Positions 10,128-19,577 of a stretch of 52,863 nucleotides of DNA are shown piece by piece. Made by a program: the position numbers and the translations under genes. Under the pieces are notes generated by a model. It worked only from the letters and a program-made list of their open reading frames with translations. It was not told the origin of the DNA and did not search any database. Origin of the DNA: Bacteroidota bacterium (lineage in GTDB: Bacteria; Bacteroidota; Ignavibacteria; Ignavibacteriales; Ignavibacteriaceae); contig JAMCWE010000005.1 in assembly GCA_023475265.1 (NCBI GenBank), positions 1 through 52,863 of the forward strand, written 5' to 3'. Each line of letters starts with the position of its first letter. The stretch's first letter is position 1.

Positions 10128-10169
10128 GCATGGCTGCATGAAAGATAAAACATTTACATACAACCATGC
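10128..10169. terminator. Hairpin between convergent sigma-factor and lpdA genes
   Basis: Thirteen-base arms (10128-10140 and 10157-10169) pair at 11 of 13 positions around GCATGG / CCATGC. The spacing between two convergent stops suggests bidirectional termination, although no long T-tract follows. Confidence 0.5.
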
Positions 10170-10181
10170 ACTAATGTGTTC

Positions 10182-11594
10182 TTATCTTTTCGGTCTATAG
10201 ATGTGCGTACTTTGACCAAAGAAAACTTCGGCCGCTTCCATTATTGTTTCAGAAAGAGTTGGATGAGGATGAATGCTCAACTTTAAATCGGTAACGTTCG
10301 CCCCCATTTCAATTGCAAGAACACCTTCAGCAATTAATTCTCCGGCTCCTGGGCCGCAAATGCCGACGCCAAGAATTCTTTCGGTGTCAGGATCGATAAT
10401 AAGCTTTGTAACTCCATCGCTGCGATCTAAAGTTGTTGCTCTGCCTGAAGCAGCCCATGGAAATTTTGCAATTTCAAATTTAATATTTTGTTCACGTGCT
10501 TTTGTTTCAGTTAATCCAGCCCACGCAATTTCCGGATCAGTAAATACAACTGCGGGAATTGCAAGCGGTTCAAATGCAACTTTATGACCGGCAATAGCTT
10601 CAACTGCTACTCTGCCTTCGTGTGAAGCTTTATGAGCGAGCATCGGTTCACCGGCAATATCACCAATCGCATAAATGTTTGAATCGTCCGTCTGCAATTG
10701 AGCGTTTACTGTAATCCAACCTTTGCTGTTCGTTTTTACTTTTGTGTTTTCTAATCCCAAACCTTTTGTATCCGGCTTGCGGCCAATCGACATTAAAACA
10801 TAATCATAAACTTGTTCGGTTACATTTCCTTCGCCATCCTGAAAGTTAACACTAATTTCATCTTTCACTTCCTTTAAGGAAAGAACTTTTGAATTAACCA
10901 TTACTTTTTCAAATTTCTTTTGAATATTCTTTGTAAGAAATGCAACAAGATCTCGGTCAGCGCCGGGAAGCAAGCCAGGCATCATTTCTACAACTGAAAC
11001 TTTTGTTCCCAATGCGCTATAAACTGAACCAAGTTCAAGACCAATATATCCACCGCCGATTACTAAAAGTTTTTTAGGAATTTCCGGAAGATCAAGAGCG
11101 GTTGTTGAATTCAGGATTCTTTTACTATCAATATTTAAAAAAGGAATTGTAGCAATAACTGAACCGGTAGCGATGATTGCCTTTTCAATTTTTAATTCTT
11201 CAGTTCCGCCCGAAGCTTTTTCAATTTTTAATGTGGAAGAATTAATAAAGCTGGCCGTTCCTTGAATATAATTTATTTTTCGCTGCTTGGAAAGAATACC
11301 AAGTCCGCTGGTTTGCTTATCTATTACTTTATTTTTCCATGCGCGTAATTTATCAAGATCAATTTTAGGTTTTGAAAAATCCAATCCCCAATTTTTCGCT
11401 TCTTCGGTTTCATTAATTAATTTTGCCACATGCAAAAGCGCTTTAGATGGTATGCAGCCGCGATAAAGACAAACTCCGCCTGGATTTTTTTCCTTATCGA
11501 TTAATGTTACTTCCATTCCAAGATCTGCGGCGAGAAATGCAGCTGCGTAACCGCCGGGCCCGCCGCCTATTACTGTTAATTTTATTTTATCCAT
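10182..11594 (-). CDS. lpdA: Dihydrolipoyl dehydrogenase (E3)
   Basis: A 470-residue flavoprotein that reoxidises the lipoyl arm of the pyruvate dehydrogenase complex with NAD+. The FAD motif GGGPGG is at 10-15, the redox-active disulfide is Cys42/Cys47 in GGVCLYRGCIPSK, and a second nucleotide motif, VIGGGYIGLELG, lies near residue 180. The catalytic His-Glu pair is in HPHPTLSE near the C-terminus. It is the last gene of the aceE-aceF-lpdA unit. A hairpin-forming repeat lies in the 106-bp gap between aceF and lpdA and may tune relative expression. Confidence 0.96.
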   Translation of the reverse strand: MDKIKLTVIGGGPGGYAAAFLAADLGMEVTLIDKEKNPGGVCLYRGCIPSKALLHVAKLINETEEAKNWGLDFSKPKIDLDKLRAWKNKVIDKQTSGLGILSKQRKINYIQGTASFINSSTLKIEKASGGTEELKIEKAIIATGSVIATIPFLNIDSKRILNSTTALDLPEIPKKLLVIGGGYIGLELGSVYSALGTKVSVVEMMPGLLPGADRDLVAFLTKNIQKKFEKVMVNSKVLSLKEVKDEISVNFQDGEGNVTEQVYDYVLMSIGRKPDTKGLGLENTKVKTNSKGWITVNAQLQTDDSNIYAIGDIAGEPMLAHKASHEGRVAVEAIAGHKVAFEPLAIPAVVFTDPEIAWAGLTETKAREQNIKFEIAKFPWAASGRATTLDRSDGVTKLIIDPDTERILGVGICGPGAGELIAEGVLAIEMGANVTDLKLSIHPHPTLSETIMEAAEVFFGQSTHIYRPKR

Positions 11595-11611
11595 TTGCTT
11601 CTAATATATTT

Positions 11612-11698
11612 TTTTATTCTTGATCTTACACTTAAACTTATAAATGATATATTTTGGAAAGTTCAAGTTCAAGAGTAAGTTCAAGTTTAAGAATTTGG
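11612..11698. repeat. Iterated AAGTTCAAG-type hairpin repeat inside the PDH operon
   Basis: Two arms built from repeats of CTTAAACTT / AAGTTCAAG words (left about 11616-11641, right about 11661-11694) are roughly complementary and can fold into an imperfect hairpin. The same word family recurs between DUF192 and gmhA at 22511-22590. Confidence 0.65.
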
Positions 11699-11700
11699 TT

Positions 11701-13350
11701 TTATCCTTCAATTAATATTTTCATCGGTTGTTCAAGAGCTTCACAAACCCAGCGCAAAAATCTTGCAGCATCTGCTCCATCAATTATTCTATGATCATAT
11801 GAAAGCGATAACGGCAGCATAAGCCTTGGTTCAAAATTATTTCCAACCAATACCGGTTCAAATGAACCACGGGAAACGCCAAGTATTGCAACTTCCGGTG
11901 AGTTTATAATTGGCGTAAAAGATGTTCCGCCAATTCCGCCTAAATTTGTAATTGTAAAACATCCGCCTTGAAGTTCTTCAATTGAAATTTTTCTTATCCT
12001 GGCTTTTTCTGCAATTGTGTTTAACTCAATCGATAGCTCGATTAGATTTTTTCTATCAACATTTTTTATAACAGGAACAATCAATCCGTGTTCAGTATCT
12101 ACAGCAACGCCAACGTTGAAGAATTTTTTATAAATGATTTCCTTCTTCTCAATATCGATGCTGGAATTAAACTGCGGGAAAACTTTAAGAGCAGATGCAA
12201 TTACTTTAAGAAGGATTGCGGTGACGGTTAATTTCCCGCCGGATTTTTCAATCTTAGGATTAAAAGTTTTCCTAACTTTTTCAAGCTCAGTAATATCTGC
12301 TTTGTCATGCTGAGTTACATGAGGAATAGAAGTCCAGGCGTAGCTTAAATGTTCCGCTGTCTTTGAACGAATGTTGCTCATTGATTTCTTTTCAACTTCG
12401 CCGAATTTAGAAAAGTCAGGCAATGGTTCTTGTTTAATACCAACAGCTTGTTGACTGGTTCGATCTTCGTTAAGCTTTTTCACAAAAGCTTTAACATCGT
12501 CCATAGATATTCTTCCGGACTGGCCCGTGCCATGAACTTTGTTTATATCAACACCAAGCTCTCTTGCAATTCTTCTAACTGAAGGAGCTGCCGGTGCAGC
12601 GCCTTTTAATATCGGCGGCTGCTGGTCTCTTTCATAAGGAAGAATACTTTCGCGTTCACCTTTCGGAGTTAGTTTTTCTGAAGGCTCTGTTACCTGAGGT
12701 TTTTCTTCTTGAATAATTTTTTGTTGAACAGGCTTTTCTTCAACAATAAAATCGCTTCCAGCTTGAACCTTAATTAAAGTCTGCCCGACTTTTGCTTTCT
12801 CTCCAGTTTTAATTAAAACTTCAATTATTTTTCCGGCTAAAGTTGCCGGGACTTCAATTGTAGCTTTATCCGTTTCAATTTCCATTATGCTTTGATCTTT
12901 TTCAATTGAGTCGCCGGGCTTAACTAAAACATTAAGAACGTCAGCAGCGTCAATGTTTTCACCCAACTCAGGCAATTTCATTTCAACAATTTGTCCATTT
13001 GTTGATTGTGGTTTCGGCAATGGTGCTGATTTAGTCTCAACAATTGGTTCTGTTTTTTTTGTTTCTGGTTTTGGTTCTGTTTGTTTAGCTTCAACTTTTG
13101 GAGCTTGGTTATTTCCGTCTTCAACTTTTAATAAAACTTGTCCAACCTTTACTTTATCGCCGGCTTTAACCAAAACATCCTTGATGGTTCCCGATACTGT
13201 TGAAGGAACCTCAATCGTAGCTTTGTCGGTTTCAATTTCAATTACGCCTTGATCTTTTACAATTGAGTCACCCGGTTTGACCAAAACATTAAGCACATCA
13301 GCGGCTTCAATATTTTCGCCTAACTCCGGTAATTTAAAATCTGTAGCCAT
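11701..13350 (-). CDS. aceF: Dihydrolipoamide acetyltransferase (E2) of pyruvate dehydrogenase, two lipoyl domains
   Basis: A 549-residue E2 component. Two lipoyl domains occupy about 1-77 and 122-196, each with the lipoylated lysine in ETDKATIEVP (Lys43 and Lys162). Pro/Glu/Lys-rich linkers follow. The peripheral subunit-binding domain is about 255-290 (PSVRRIARELGVD, then GTGQSGRIS). The acetyltransferase domain ends with SYDHRIIDG (His520, Asp524). I place the start at the ATG at 13350 because an AAGG ribosome site lies seven bases upstream; a TTG six bases earlier lies inside that spacing. It is the middle gene of the complex operon, 93 bp after aceE. Confidence 0.95.
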   Translation of the reverse strand: MATDFKLPELGENIEAADVLNVLVKPGDSIVKDQGVIEIETDKATIEVPSTVSGTIKDVLVKAGDKVKVGQVLLKVEDGNNQAPKVEAKQTEPKPETKKTEPIVETKSAPLPKPQSTNGQIVEMKLPELGENIDAADVLNVLVKPGDSIEKDQSIMEIETDKATIEVPATLAGKIIEVLIKTGEKAKVGQTLIKVQAGSDFIVEEKPVQQKIIQEEKPQVTEPSEKLTPKGERESILPYERDQQPPILKGAAPAAPSVRRIARELGVDINKVHGTGQSGRISMDDVKAFVKKLNEDRTSQQAVGIKQEPLPDFSKFGEVEKKSMSNIRSKTAEHLSYAWTSIPHVTQHDKADITELEKVRKTFNPKIEKSGGKLTVTAILLKVIASALKVFPQFNSSIDIEKKEIIYKKFFNVGVAVDTEHGLIVPVIKNVDRKNLIELSIELNTIAEKARIRKISIEELQGGCFTITNLGGIGGTSFTPIINSPEVAILGVSRGSFEPVLVGNNFEPRLMLPLSLSYDHRIIDGADAARFLRWVCEALEQPMKILIEG

Positions 13351-13443
13351 TTTCAACCTTGTATAAATTTTTTATTTTGAAAAAATTATAATCATTCTTT
13401 AGATTGTAAATCAATCTGCTAATATGCAGTCAAGAATGACTAA

Positions 13444-16113
13444 TCATAAATAAATCGGATTAGGTTTATTTGGATCGATACCATAATCCTTTATCGCTTT
13501 TTCAACTACTGTGTTTTTAATTTTATTATCAACAGCAAGCGCATGAAGAGCCGCAATGACAATATGTTTAGCATCTACTTCAAAGAAGTCACGTAATCCG
13601 GCTCTGCCTTCACTTCTTCCGAATCCATCGGTTCCAAGCCCGACCAATGGGCGGGGAAACCATTTTGCAATTGAATCGGGAAGAGCTTTAACATAATCCG
13701 AAGCTGCGACGAAAACACCTTCTTCATCTTTTAACATTTTTGTAATATAAGGAACTTTTGGTGTTTCGGTTGGGTGCAGCATATTCCATCGGTCAACATC
13801 AAGTCCGTCTTTTCTTAATTCTTTATAACTGGTCACGCTCCAAACGTCTGTAGCAACTTTGAAATCTTCTTCCAATATCGCTTGAGCTTTCAATACTTCG
13901 TTTAGAATTGTGCCGCTGCCGAAAAGCTGCGCTTTTAACTTCAATGTTTTTTTGCTTGAAGCTTTAAACTTATACATTCCTTTTAATATACCTTCTTTAG
14001 CTCCATTAGGCATCGGAGGCATTTCATAATTTTCATTCATTACGGTTATGTAATAAAAAACTTTTTCCTGTTCTTCATACATTCTTCTAATGCCATCACG
14101 AATTATAACAGCAATTTCATAAGCGAATGCAGGATCGTAAGCAACAAGATTTGGAACCGGATATGCCATCAAATGACTGTTGCCGTCTTGATGCTGCAAA
14201 CCTTCACCGGCAAGAGTTGTACGCCCAGCAGTTCCGCCGACAAGAAATCCTTTACAGCTCATATCGCCCGCGGCCCAAATTAAATCTGCTGCGCGGTTAA
14301 ATCCAAACATTGAATAATAAACGTAGAAAGGAATCATATTTATTCCGTGAGTTGCGTAAGCAGTTCCAGCAGCAATAAATGAAGACATCGCACCGGCTTC
14401 GGTAATTCCTTCTTCAAGAATTTGTCCGTTGGTTGCTTCTTTGTAATAAAGAAGAGTTTCTTTATCAACCGGCTCGTAAAGTTGTCCGGCGTGAGAATAA
14501 ATTCCAATAGCGCGGAACAAAGCTTCCATACCAAATGTTCTAGCCTCATCGGGAATGATCGGAACAATCAGCTTGCCGATTTCTTTATCTCTAAGAAGCT
14601 TAGCCATAATTCTTACCAGTACCATTGTGGTAGAAGCATCTTTGCCTTCGGTTCCTTTATAAAACTCTTCAAAAATTTCTTCCGGCGGAGTTTTAAGCGG
14701 ACGAATTGTAGTTTTTCTTTCAGGAACAAAACCGCCAAGATATTTCCTTTTTTCTTTAATGTATTTTATTTCAGGGCTGTCTTCAGATGGTCTGTAGAAA
14801 GGAGCTTGAGCGACTTCTTCATCGGAAATCGGGATGCCGAATCTTGTTCTAAATTCTGCAAGTTCGTCTTCATTTAATTTCTTTTGCTGGTGGGTGATGT
14901 TCTTTCCTTCGCCAGCTTCGCCTAATCCGTAACCTTTAATTGTCTTTGCAAGAATAACCGTAGGCGAGCCTTTATGAGCGACCGCAGTTTTATATGCTGC
15001 ATAAACTTTTTCAGGATCATGGCCGCCGCGTTTCATTTTTCTTAATTGATCGTCGGAAAGATTTTCCAGCATCTTAATTAAATCAGGATCACCGTTGCAC
15101 AAATGCTGACGAATATACTGCCCGCTTTCGACGGAATATTTTTGATACTGTCCGTCAACAATTTCACCGAGGCGTTTAACCATCTTGCCGTCAATATCTT
15201 TTGCGAACACCGGATCCCAATCGCTTCCCCAAACAACTTTAATAACATTCCATCCTGCGCCGCGGAAGGCAGCTTCTAGTTCTTGAATAATTTTTCCGTT
15301 GCCTCTAACCGGGCCATCAAGGCGCTGAAGGTTACAGTTGATTACAAAAATTAAATTGTCGAGCTTTTCTCTTGCAGCTAAAGTAATAGCTCCGAGAGTT
15401 TCCGGCTCATCAGTTTCGCCATCGCCCAGGAAAGCCCAAACTCGGTTTCCGTTCATTTTCTTTATACCGCGGTCTTCAAGATAACGGTTAAATCTTGCCT
15501 GGTATATCGACATAATCGGACCGAGCCCCATCGAGACAGTAGGGAATTCCCAGAAGTTCGGCATAAGCCAGGGATGAGGATAGGAAGATAATCCGCCGCC
15601 GGGTTTTGATTCCCTGCGGAAGTTTTCCATTTGTTCCTTTGAAATTCTTCCTTCAAGAAAAGCTCTGGCATAAAAGCCGGGAGAAGCATGTCCTTGAAAA
15701 TAAATTTGGTCGCCGTCGTACTCTTCGCCTTTGCCGCGGAAGAAATGGTTGAATGCAATTTCGTAAAGTGTAGCCGCGGAAGCATAGGTAGAAATATGTC
15801 CGCCGATTCCGTGTTCAATTTTATTGGCTTTTACAACCATAGCCATCGCATTCCAGCGAATTAAGCTTTTAATTCTTCTTTCAATTTCTCTATCGCCGGG
15901 GAATGGAGGCTGCATTTCTCTCGGGATTGTATTTATGTAAGGTGTGTTAGCCGAGAAAGGAATTTGAACGCCCGCTTTATGCGCGCGTATTTGCAGCTCT
16001 TGAAGTAATTCTTTTACTCTTTCAGGCCCGCCGTGTTCTAAAACGTAATCTAGTGAATAAAGCCATTCCCTTGTTTCTACATCAATAAATTCTTTTGAGT
16101 TATCGTTACTCAT
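13444..16113 (-). CDS. aceE: Pyruvate dehydrogenase E1, homodimeric type
   Basis: An 889-residue thiamine-diphosphate enzyme that decarboxylates pyruvate and acetylates the lipoyl arm of AceF. The sequence matches the single-chain AceE form, not the two-chain PdhAB form. The ThDP/Mg site is GDGETDEPE (about 230-238) followed by NCN (259-261). The C-terminal transketolase-like part includes GLQHQDGNSHL and GTDGFGRSE. The start is set at the ATG at 16113 because GAGGAAA sits eight bases upstream; the earlier ATG at 16128 overlaps that ribosome site. It is the first gene of the operon. The 1.1-kb leader side holds no other gene. Confidence 0.95.
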   Translation of the reverse strand: MSNDNSKEFIDVETREWLYSLDYVLEHGGPERVKELLQELQIRAHKAGVQIPFSANTPYINTIPREMQPPFPGDREIERRIKSLIRWNAMAMVVKANKIEHGIGGHISTYASAATLYEIAFNHFFRGKGEEYDGDQIYFQGHASPGFYARAFLEGRISKEQMENFRRESKPGGGLSSYPHPWLMPNFWEFPTVSMGLGPIMSIYQARFNRYLEDRGIKKMNGNRVWAFLGDGETDEPETLGAITLAAREKLDNLIFVINCNLQRLDGPVRGNGKIIQELEAAFRGAGWNVIKVVWGSDWDPVFAKDIDGKMVKRLGEIVDGQYQKYSVESGQYIRQHLCNGDPDLIKMLENLSDDQLRKMKRGGHDPEKVYAAYKTAVAHKGSPTVILAKTIKGYGLGEAGEGKNITHQQKKLNEDELAEFRTRFGIPISDEEVAQAPFYRPSEDSPEIKYIKEKRKYLGGFVPERKTTIRPLKTPPEEIFEEFYKGTEGKDASTTMVLVRIMAKLLRDKEIGKLIVPIIPDEARTFGMEALFRAIGIYSHAGQLYEPVDKETLLYYKEATNGQILEEGITEAGAMSSFIAAGTAYATHGINMIPFYVYYSMFGFNRAADLIWAAGDMSCKGFLVGGTAGRTTLAGEGLQHQDGNSHLMAYPVPNLVAYDPAFAYEIAVIIRDGIRRMYEEQEKVFYYITVMNENYEMPPMPNGAKEGILKGMYKFKASSKKTLKLKAQLFGSGTILNEVLKAQAILEEDFKVATDVWSVTSYKELRKDGLDVDRWNMLHPTETPKVPYITKMLKDEEGVFVAASDYVKALPDSIAKWFPRPLVGLGTDGFGRSEGRAGLRDFFEVDAKHIVIAALHALAVDNKIKNTVVEKAIKDYGIDPNKPNPIYL

Positions 16114-17272
16114 ATCTAGTTTCCTCATTTCAAATTAGTATGTGAAAAAGTTTTGCTTCTTTCAAAAAGCCGTTAAACCCTTTAAGCTTTGTAATACATT
16201 TGCATGAATATAAAGCTAAAGCGGAATAACAGTCTTAAAACCATTTTGTAAACGGTTTAACGTTTAAATTATTTAAATTTTTGCTTGCATAAGCGCAAAC
16301 TGGTAAGTGTTATCCGTAAAATTAGTAGCTCAAAATAAATGATTTGATATATAAATACAAGAAAATGAGCCTCTATCTCATCTAGAAGTGATTTAGAGAA
16401 ATATATTTTAGCTGAAATGGAAGATGTTTGATGAAGATGTTAATGGTAGAAAAATCTTTGTTGCCTCTTTGCCGAAAGTAAAAAACATTAAATCCTTTTA
16501 CGGAATATTACAAGGACAATGCGTAACAAAAAAATATCCTTGTAAAAGATTTAAGTGGTTTTATTTTTCTTCCAAGAAGCTAGACGGCAATTGAAAATAA
16601 TTTGCAGATGGTTTAAAATCCTTTGACGGGAATTGTAAACGCTCCGACTGCTTAAAAGAATTGTGCGACGGACAATTTAAATACTTTGACGGGAAAGTAG
16701 AATCGCTTGACGGAACTTTAGAATGCCATGACGGAGGTTTATAATTGCCTGACGGCACATAGAAATTGCCTGACGACACATTAGAATGGAATGACGAAGG
16801 TTTAGAACAGCTTGACGGAAGGTAATAATGATTAAAATAGCAAAAAAACAAAGGAAACGGCCTTTTTAATAGGGATTTTTGAGCAATTAATATTTATTAA
16901 GCTAAGTAATTACGGTTCGCTTGGAATAAATAATTGAATTACAATTAATCTGACGATTAGGATGCTAAAAAAATTAAAGATGAAAATAATATCTGTTTTT
17001 AATTGAGGAATTTTTTAAGTTATATCCATCTTTGTAACGCTACTATGAAGAATGATTGCAGAGTCGATGAATTGGGCGAGATACTTATAACAATTAAAAA
17101 TGAAAAATTTAAAATTTTCTCCGAAGTGAAGGAGATTGATTCTATATACAAATAGATATTAAATAAAAGAAAGCGGTTGTTAGACGCGAATTTTTTTAAA
17201 TAACGACCTTATTAGGAACTGGAAATTCGAGTTAAGTAATAGTTGGGTGTTTCATAAAACTTAGGATTTTAA
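16114..17272. other. 1.1-kb intergenic region with a repeat array and no convincing gene
   Basis: The left part must hold the aceE promoter on the minus strand, but no clear promoter motif was recognised. The centre is a 21-bp periodic array (listed separately). Two short open frames, 16424-16594 (56 residues) and 17045-17155 (36 residues), look like eroded gene remnants because neither has a good ribosome site or a recognisable domain. Confidence 0.7.
16583..16820. repeat. 21-bp periodic repeat array, TGACGG core
   Basis: A GACG-type core recurs with its first G at 16625, 16646, 16667, 16688, 16709, 16730, 16751, 16772, 16793 and 16814. Every step is exactly 21 bp, and two weaker units lie at 16583 and 16607. 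Best units read TGACGG, a few variable bases, then a TTTAGAAT-like block. The variable interior differs between units, so this is not a recent tandem duplication. Because 21 is a multiple of three and units lack stops, one minus-strand frame stays open with a seven-residue PS-rich period; I regard that as a by-product. Confidence 0.88.
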
Positions 17273-18064
17273 ATGAATAATTATCGTTTGATAACAGATG
17301 GTGACTTGATTGAAAAAGAGTGCTGGAATTTATTTGTTGGAAATGAATTTTCAACCTATGAAATCTTTTGGATTGATTATATTATTCCCTTAACAAATAG
17401 ACCAAGTGATATACATTTTAAAACAAATCAAGAGTTAATTCAGATTGGTAAATCAGAGAAGGATATTTGTATTGCTCAATTAAATTACTCCATTCTGCGT
17501 CATTTGAAAGTAGTTTATGGATTAAAAAAATTAACACAGATTGACCTTGATAAATTAACCGAGGGAATGGTTAGAATCTGTGGAGCTTTAGATAACGCAT
17601 TTGAATTGTTGGAAAGATACAGTAATCCAATCTATAATGCTTGGGTCAATGGAAAACAAGCTAGAAGAAATTGGCAAAACAGAAATGATCATCCTTTAAA
17701 ACAATTAAGAGGTTATCGAAACCATTTAATTCACGGAAGATTGACACCAAGTGATGAATCAAGTGCGCAGTTACTTGTACCAAATTTTGGTTCTGAAGAA
17801 AAATATTATGATTGGCGTTTGATAACTAATTCGACTAAAAATCCTGGGTTGAACAGTGCCGATTTAAAATCTTCAAAAGAAATATTAAATAAATCTTGGC
17901 AAGATGCAATTATTTATCTCGAATCAAATTGGAAAACTGTTCTAATGAACGGAAAAATTTATCCGAACTTACCACAAATAAATGTCACTAGTGAGATTAT
18001 AAATTCAATAAGCGGCTCAAATGTTTCGCAATCATCTACTCCTAAAAGTGGTAGCGTTCCATAA
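17273..18064 (+). CDS. HEPN-like protein of unknown function
   Basis: A 263-residue, mainly helical, soluble protein. The only recognisable feature is RGYRNHLIHGR at 147-156, where Arg149, Asn150 and His154 fit the RNxxxH signature of HEPN ribonuclease-type domains, placed after a helical stretch as in that fold. The C-terminus is Ser/Thr-rich and probably flexible. No partner nucleotidyltransferase lies beside it. It sits in the accessory stretch between the 21-bp array and a zinc-ribbon membrane protein. HEPN assignment rests on one motif, so it is tentative. Confidence 0.7.
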   Translation: MNNYRLITDGDLIEKECWNLFVGNEFSTYEIFWIDYIIPLTNRPSDIHFKTNQELIQIGKSEKDICIAQLNYSILRHLKVVYGLKKLTQIDLDKLTEGMVRICGALDNAFELLERYSNPIYNAWVNGKQARRNWQNRNDHPLKQLRGYRNHLIHGRLTPSDESSAQLLVPNFGSEEKYYDWRLITNSTKNPGLNSADLKSSKEILNKSWQDAIIYLESNWKTVLMNGKIYPNLPQINVTSEIINSISGSNVSQSSTPKSGSVP

Positions 18065-18409
18065 TAAAAACATAAGTTCTTTAATAACTAAAAAGTCCCG
18101 CTTCGCTAACAGCTATGGCGGGCAGGCTGGGCGACGGGTTAAACTCAACGGTGTCGGGTGTTTTAATGATTGGTAAAATAATATGATTAAAATTATTTTT
18201 ATAGGGTTATAGTAATTGTTATTAAAGCTTCAGAAAAATCATATGCTCAATCCGATGAAGATTCTAAACTAACATTTCTTCTAAACGTGTATGACATTAA
18301 ATCTATGACAATGCTAAAACAATTTTACGCTCAATGGCAAAGTGAAACGGTCTATAAAAAATTTAGCGTAATTAGTAATTAAGACTAATATTAAAAGAAG
18401 TTAAATAAA
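18065..18409. other. 345-bp gap with a GC-rich palindromic element and a short coding remnant
   Basis: At 18097-18140 a locally GC-rich segment contains the inverted words CCCGC and GCGGG around GCTAACAGCTATG, unlike the AT-rich surroundings. From 18212 to 18382 there is a 56-codon open frame with no start codon, coding-like in composition, which may be the 3' end of a lost gene. Confidence 0.5.
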
Positions 18410-19516
18410 ATGAATCAACAAAAAAATGTTTGTCCATATTGTGGATATCTAATTAGTGCAGATGCTAGATTTTGCGTAAGATGCGGTAACCAGATTACGT
18501 ATGAAAAAAAAATTGAAAATACAATAAAGGACATTGATGTTTCACCCACACAAAAAAATGAATTCAAAAAGAATAAAAAATTACTACTTATGTTTATATC
18601 AGCGTTTATTTTCATAGTAGTTATTATAATTGCTACAAGAAAAAATTCTAATTCAAATTTTCAAAACGATAATGCAATAACAAATAACTATGAAACTCAA
18701 AAAGTTCAGCAAGATCTAGTTATGCAAGGTCATCCAAAATTGGAAATACTTGAAGTAATGAAATTTCCAGGTAGAGCAAAAAATGATTCAAGTATATCAA
18801 AGAGATTTCTTTTAAATGAAGAAGGAGATACATTAGAAGAGGATGATAACTTAATCTTTTTAAGAACAGTTAATAGTTTTGATAATGATTATAATTTAAT
18901 AAAAAAAGCTATAATACAAAAAGGTGAAAAAGATATTCCATTATATGAAGCTAAATATGATAATAAAAAAATAATAGAATCTAGTGTTTATCCTCGAATG
19001 GATTCTAAAATAACAACCTACTACAATCAAGAAGGCCTGCCCCAAAAATCTATTTATTCATGGTTAGATTGGGAAACCATTTATGAATATTCGGATGATA
19101 ATAAATTAATTAAAGAATCAACATATAATTATAATAATAATGCATTACTAAATTCATATACCTATAATTATAAAAATGAATTATTAGTAAGCAAAGTTTA
19201 TTCTGATATTTTCCCTCCCAATGATTCTATTTTTGCATATCAGTATAATAAAAGGAATAGAATTATTGAGGAAAAAGTTTTGGGAATGCCTATTGTACAT
19301 GGTGAACTTTCTGTGGTTAAACTGACAAATTATGTTTATGATGGTCACAATGACTTAACCGAAGAAATAAAATTTGGGAAAAATAAATTGGGTGTAATTG
19401 ATAAAAATATAATTATGGAAAAAATAAATTATAAATATGATTCAAAAAATAGATTAGTAGAGAAAAAAACAGATGATGGAGTCATTTATAAATATATTTA
19501 TAATAACCTTAATTAA
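18410..19516 (+). CDS. Zinc-ribbon, single-pass membrane protein with YD-repeat-like ectodomain
   Basis: A 368-residue protein. Residues 9-26 form a double zinc ribbon (CPYCG, then CVRCG). A lysine-rich linker leads to one transmembrane segment at about 58-76. The remainder is rich in Tyr, Asn, Asp and Lys with strand-turn units such as YYNQEGLPQKS, YEYSDDNKLIKES and YKYDSKNRLVEKK, resembling YD/Rhs-type repeats. The topology implies a cytoplasmic zinc ribbon and an extracytoplasmic repeat domain. Codon composition is very AT-rich even for this window, which may indicate transfer. Function unknown. Confidence 0.8.
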   Translation: MNQQKNVCPYCGYLISADARFCVRCGNQITYEKKIENTIKDIDVSPTQKNEFKKNKKLLLMFISAFIFIVVIIIATRKNSNSNFQNDNAITNNYETQKVQQDLVMQGHPKLEILEVMKFPGRAKNDSSISKRFLLNEEGDTLEEDDNLIFLRTVNSFDNDYNLIKKAIIQKGEKDIPLYEAKYDNKKIIESSVYPRMDSKITTYYNQEGLPQKSIYSWLDWETIYEYSDDNKLIKESTYNYNNNALLNSYTYNYKNELLVSKVYSDIFPPNDSIFAYQYNKRNRIIEEKVLGMPIVHGELSVVKLTNYVYDGHNDLTEEIKFGKNKLGVIDKNIIMEKINYKYDSKNRLVEKKTDDGVIYKYIYNNLN

Positions 19517-19577
19517 TAAGTTACCATACGCAATTGTTAATGTATTTAAGATTAATCAACAACAAGTTATCATTAAT

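Noticed and set aside
14422-14877. 151-codon plus-strand open frame
   Set aside because: It lies wholly antisense inside aceE, whose protein is unambiguous, and shows no domain.
16424-16594. Short frame with a possible AbrB/antitoxin-like feel (SLPKVKNIKSFYGILQG)
   Set aside because: No ribosome site, cysteine/lysine-rich tail running into the repeat array, and no family match I can defend.
16561-16851. A 96-codon minus-strand open frame with a seven-residue Pro-Ser period
   Set aside because: It is a by-product of the 21-bp array: 21 is divisible by three and the units lack stops in that frame. The start would be TTG with no ribosome site.
18104-18144. Integron attC site (GTTAAAC-like core)
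   Set aside because: The opposite core has two mismatches, the 41-bp span is too short, and no integrase or cassette series is seen.
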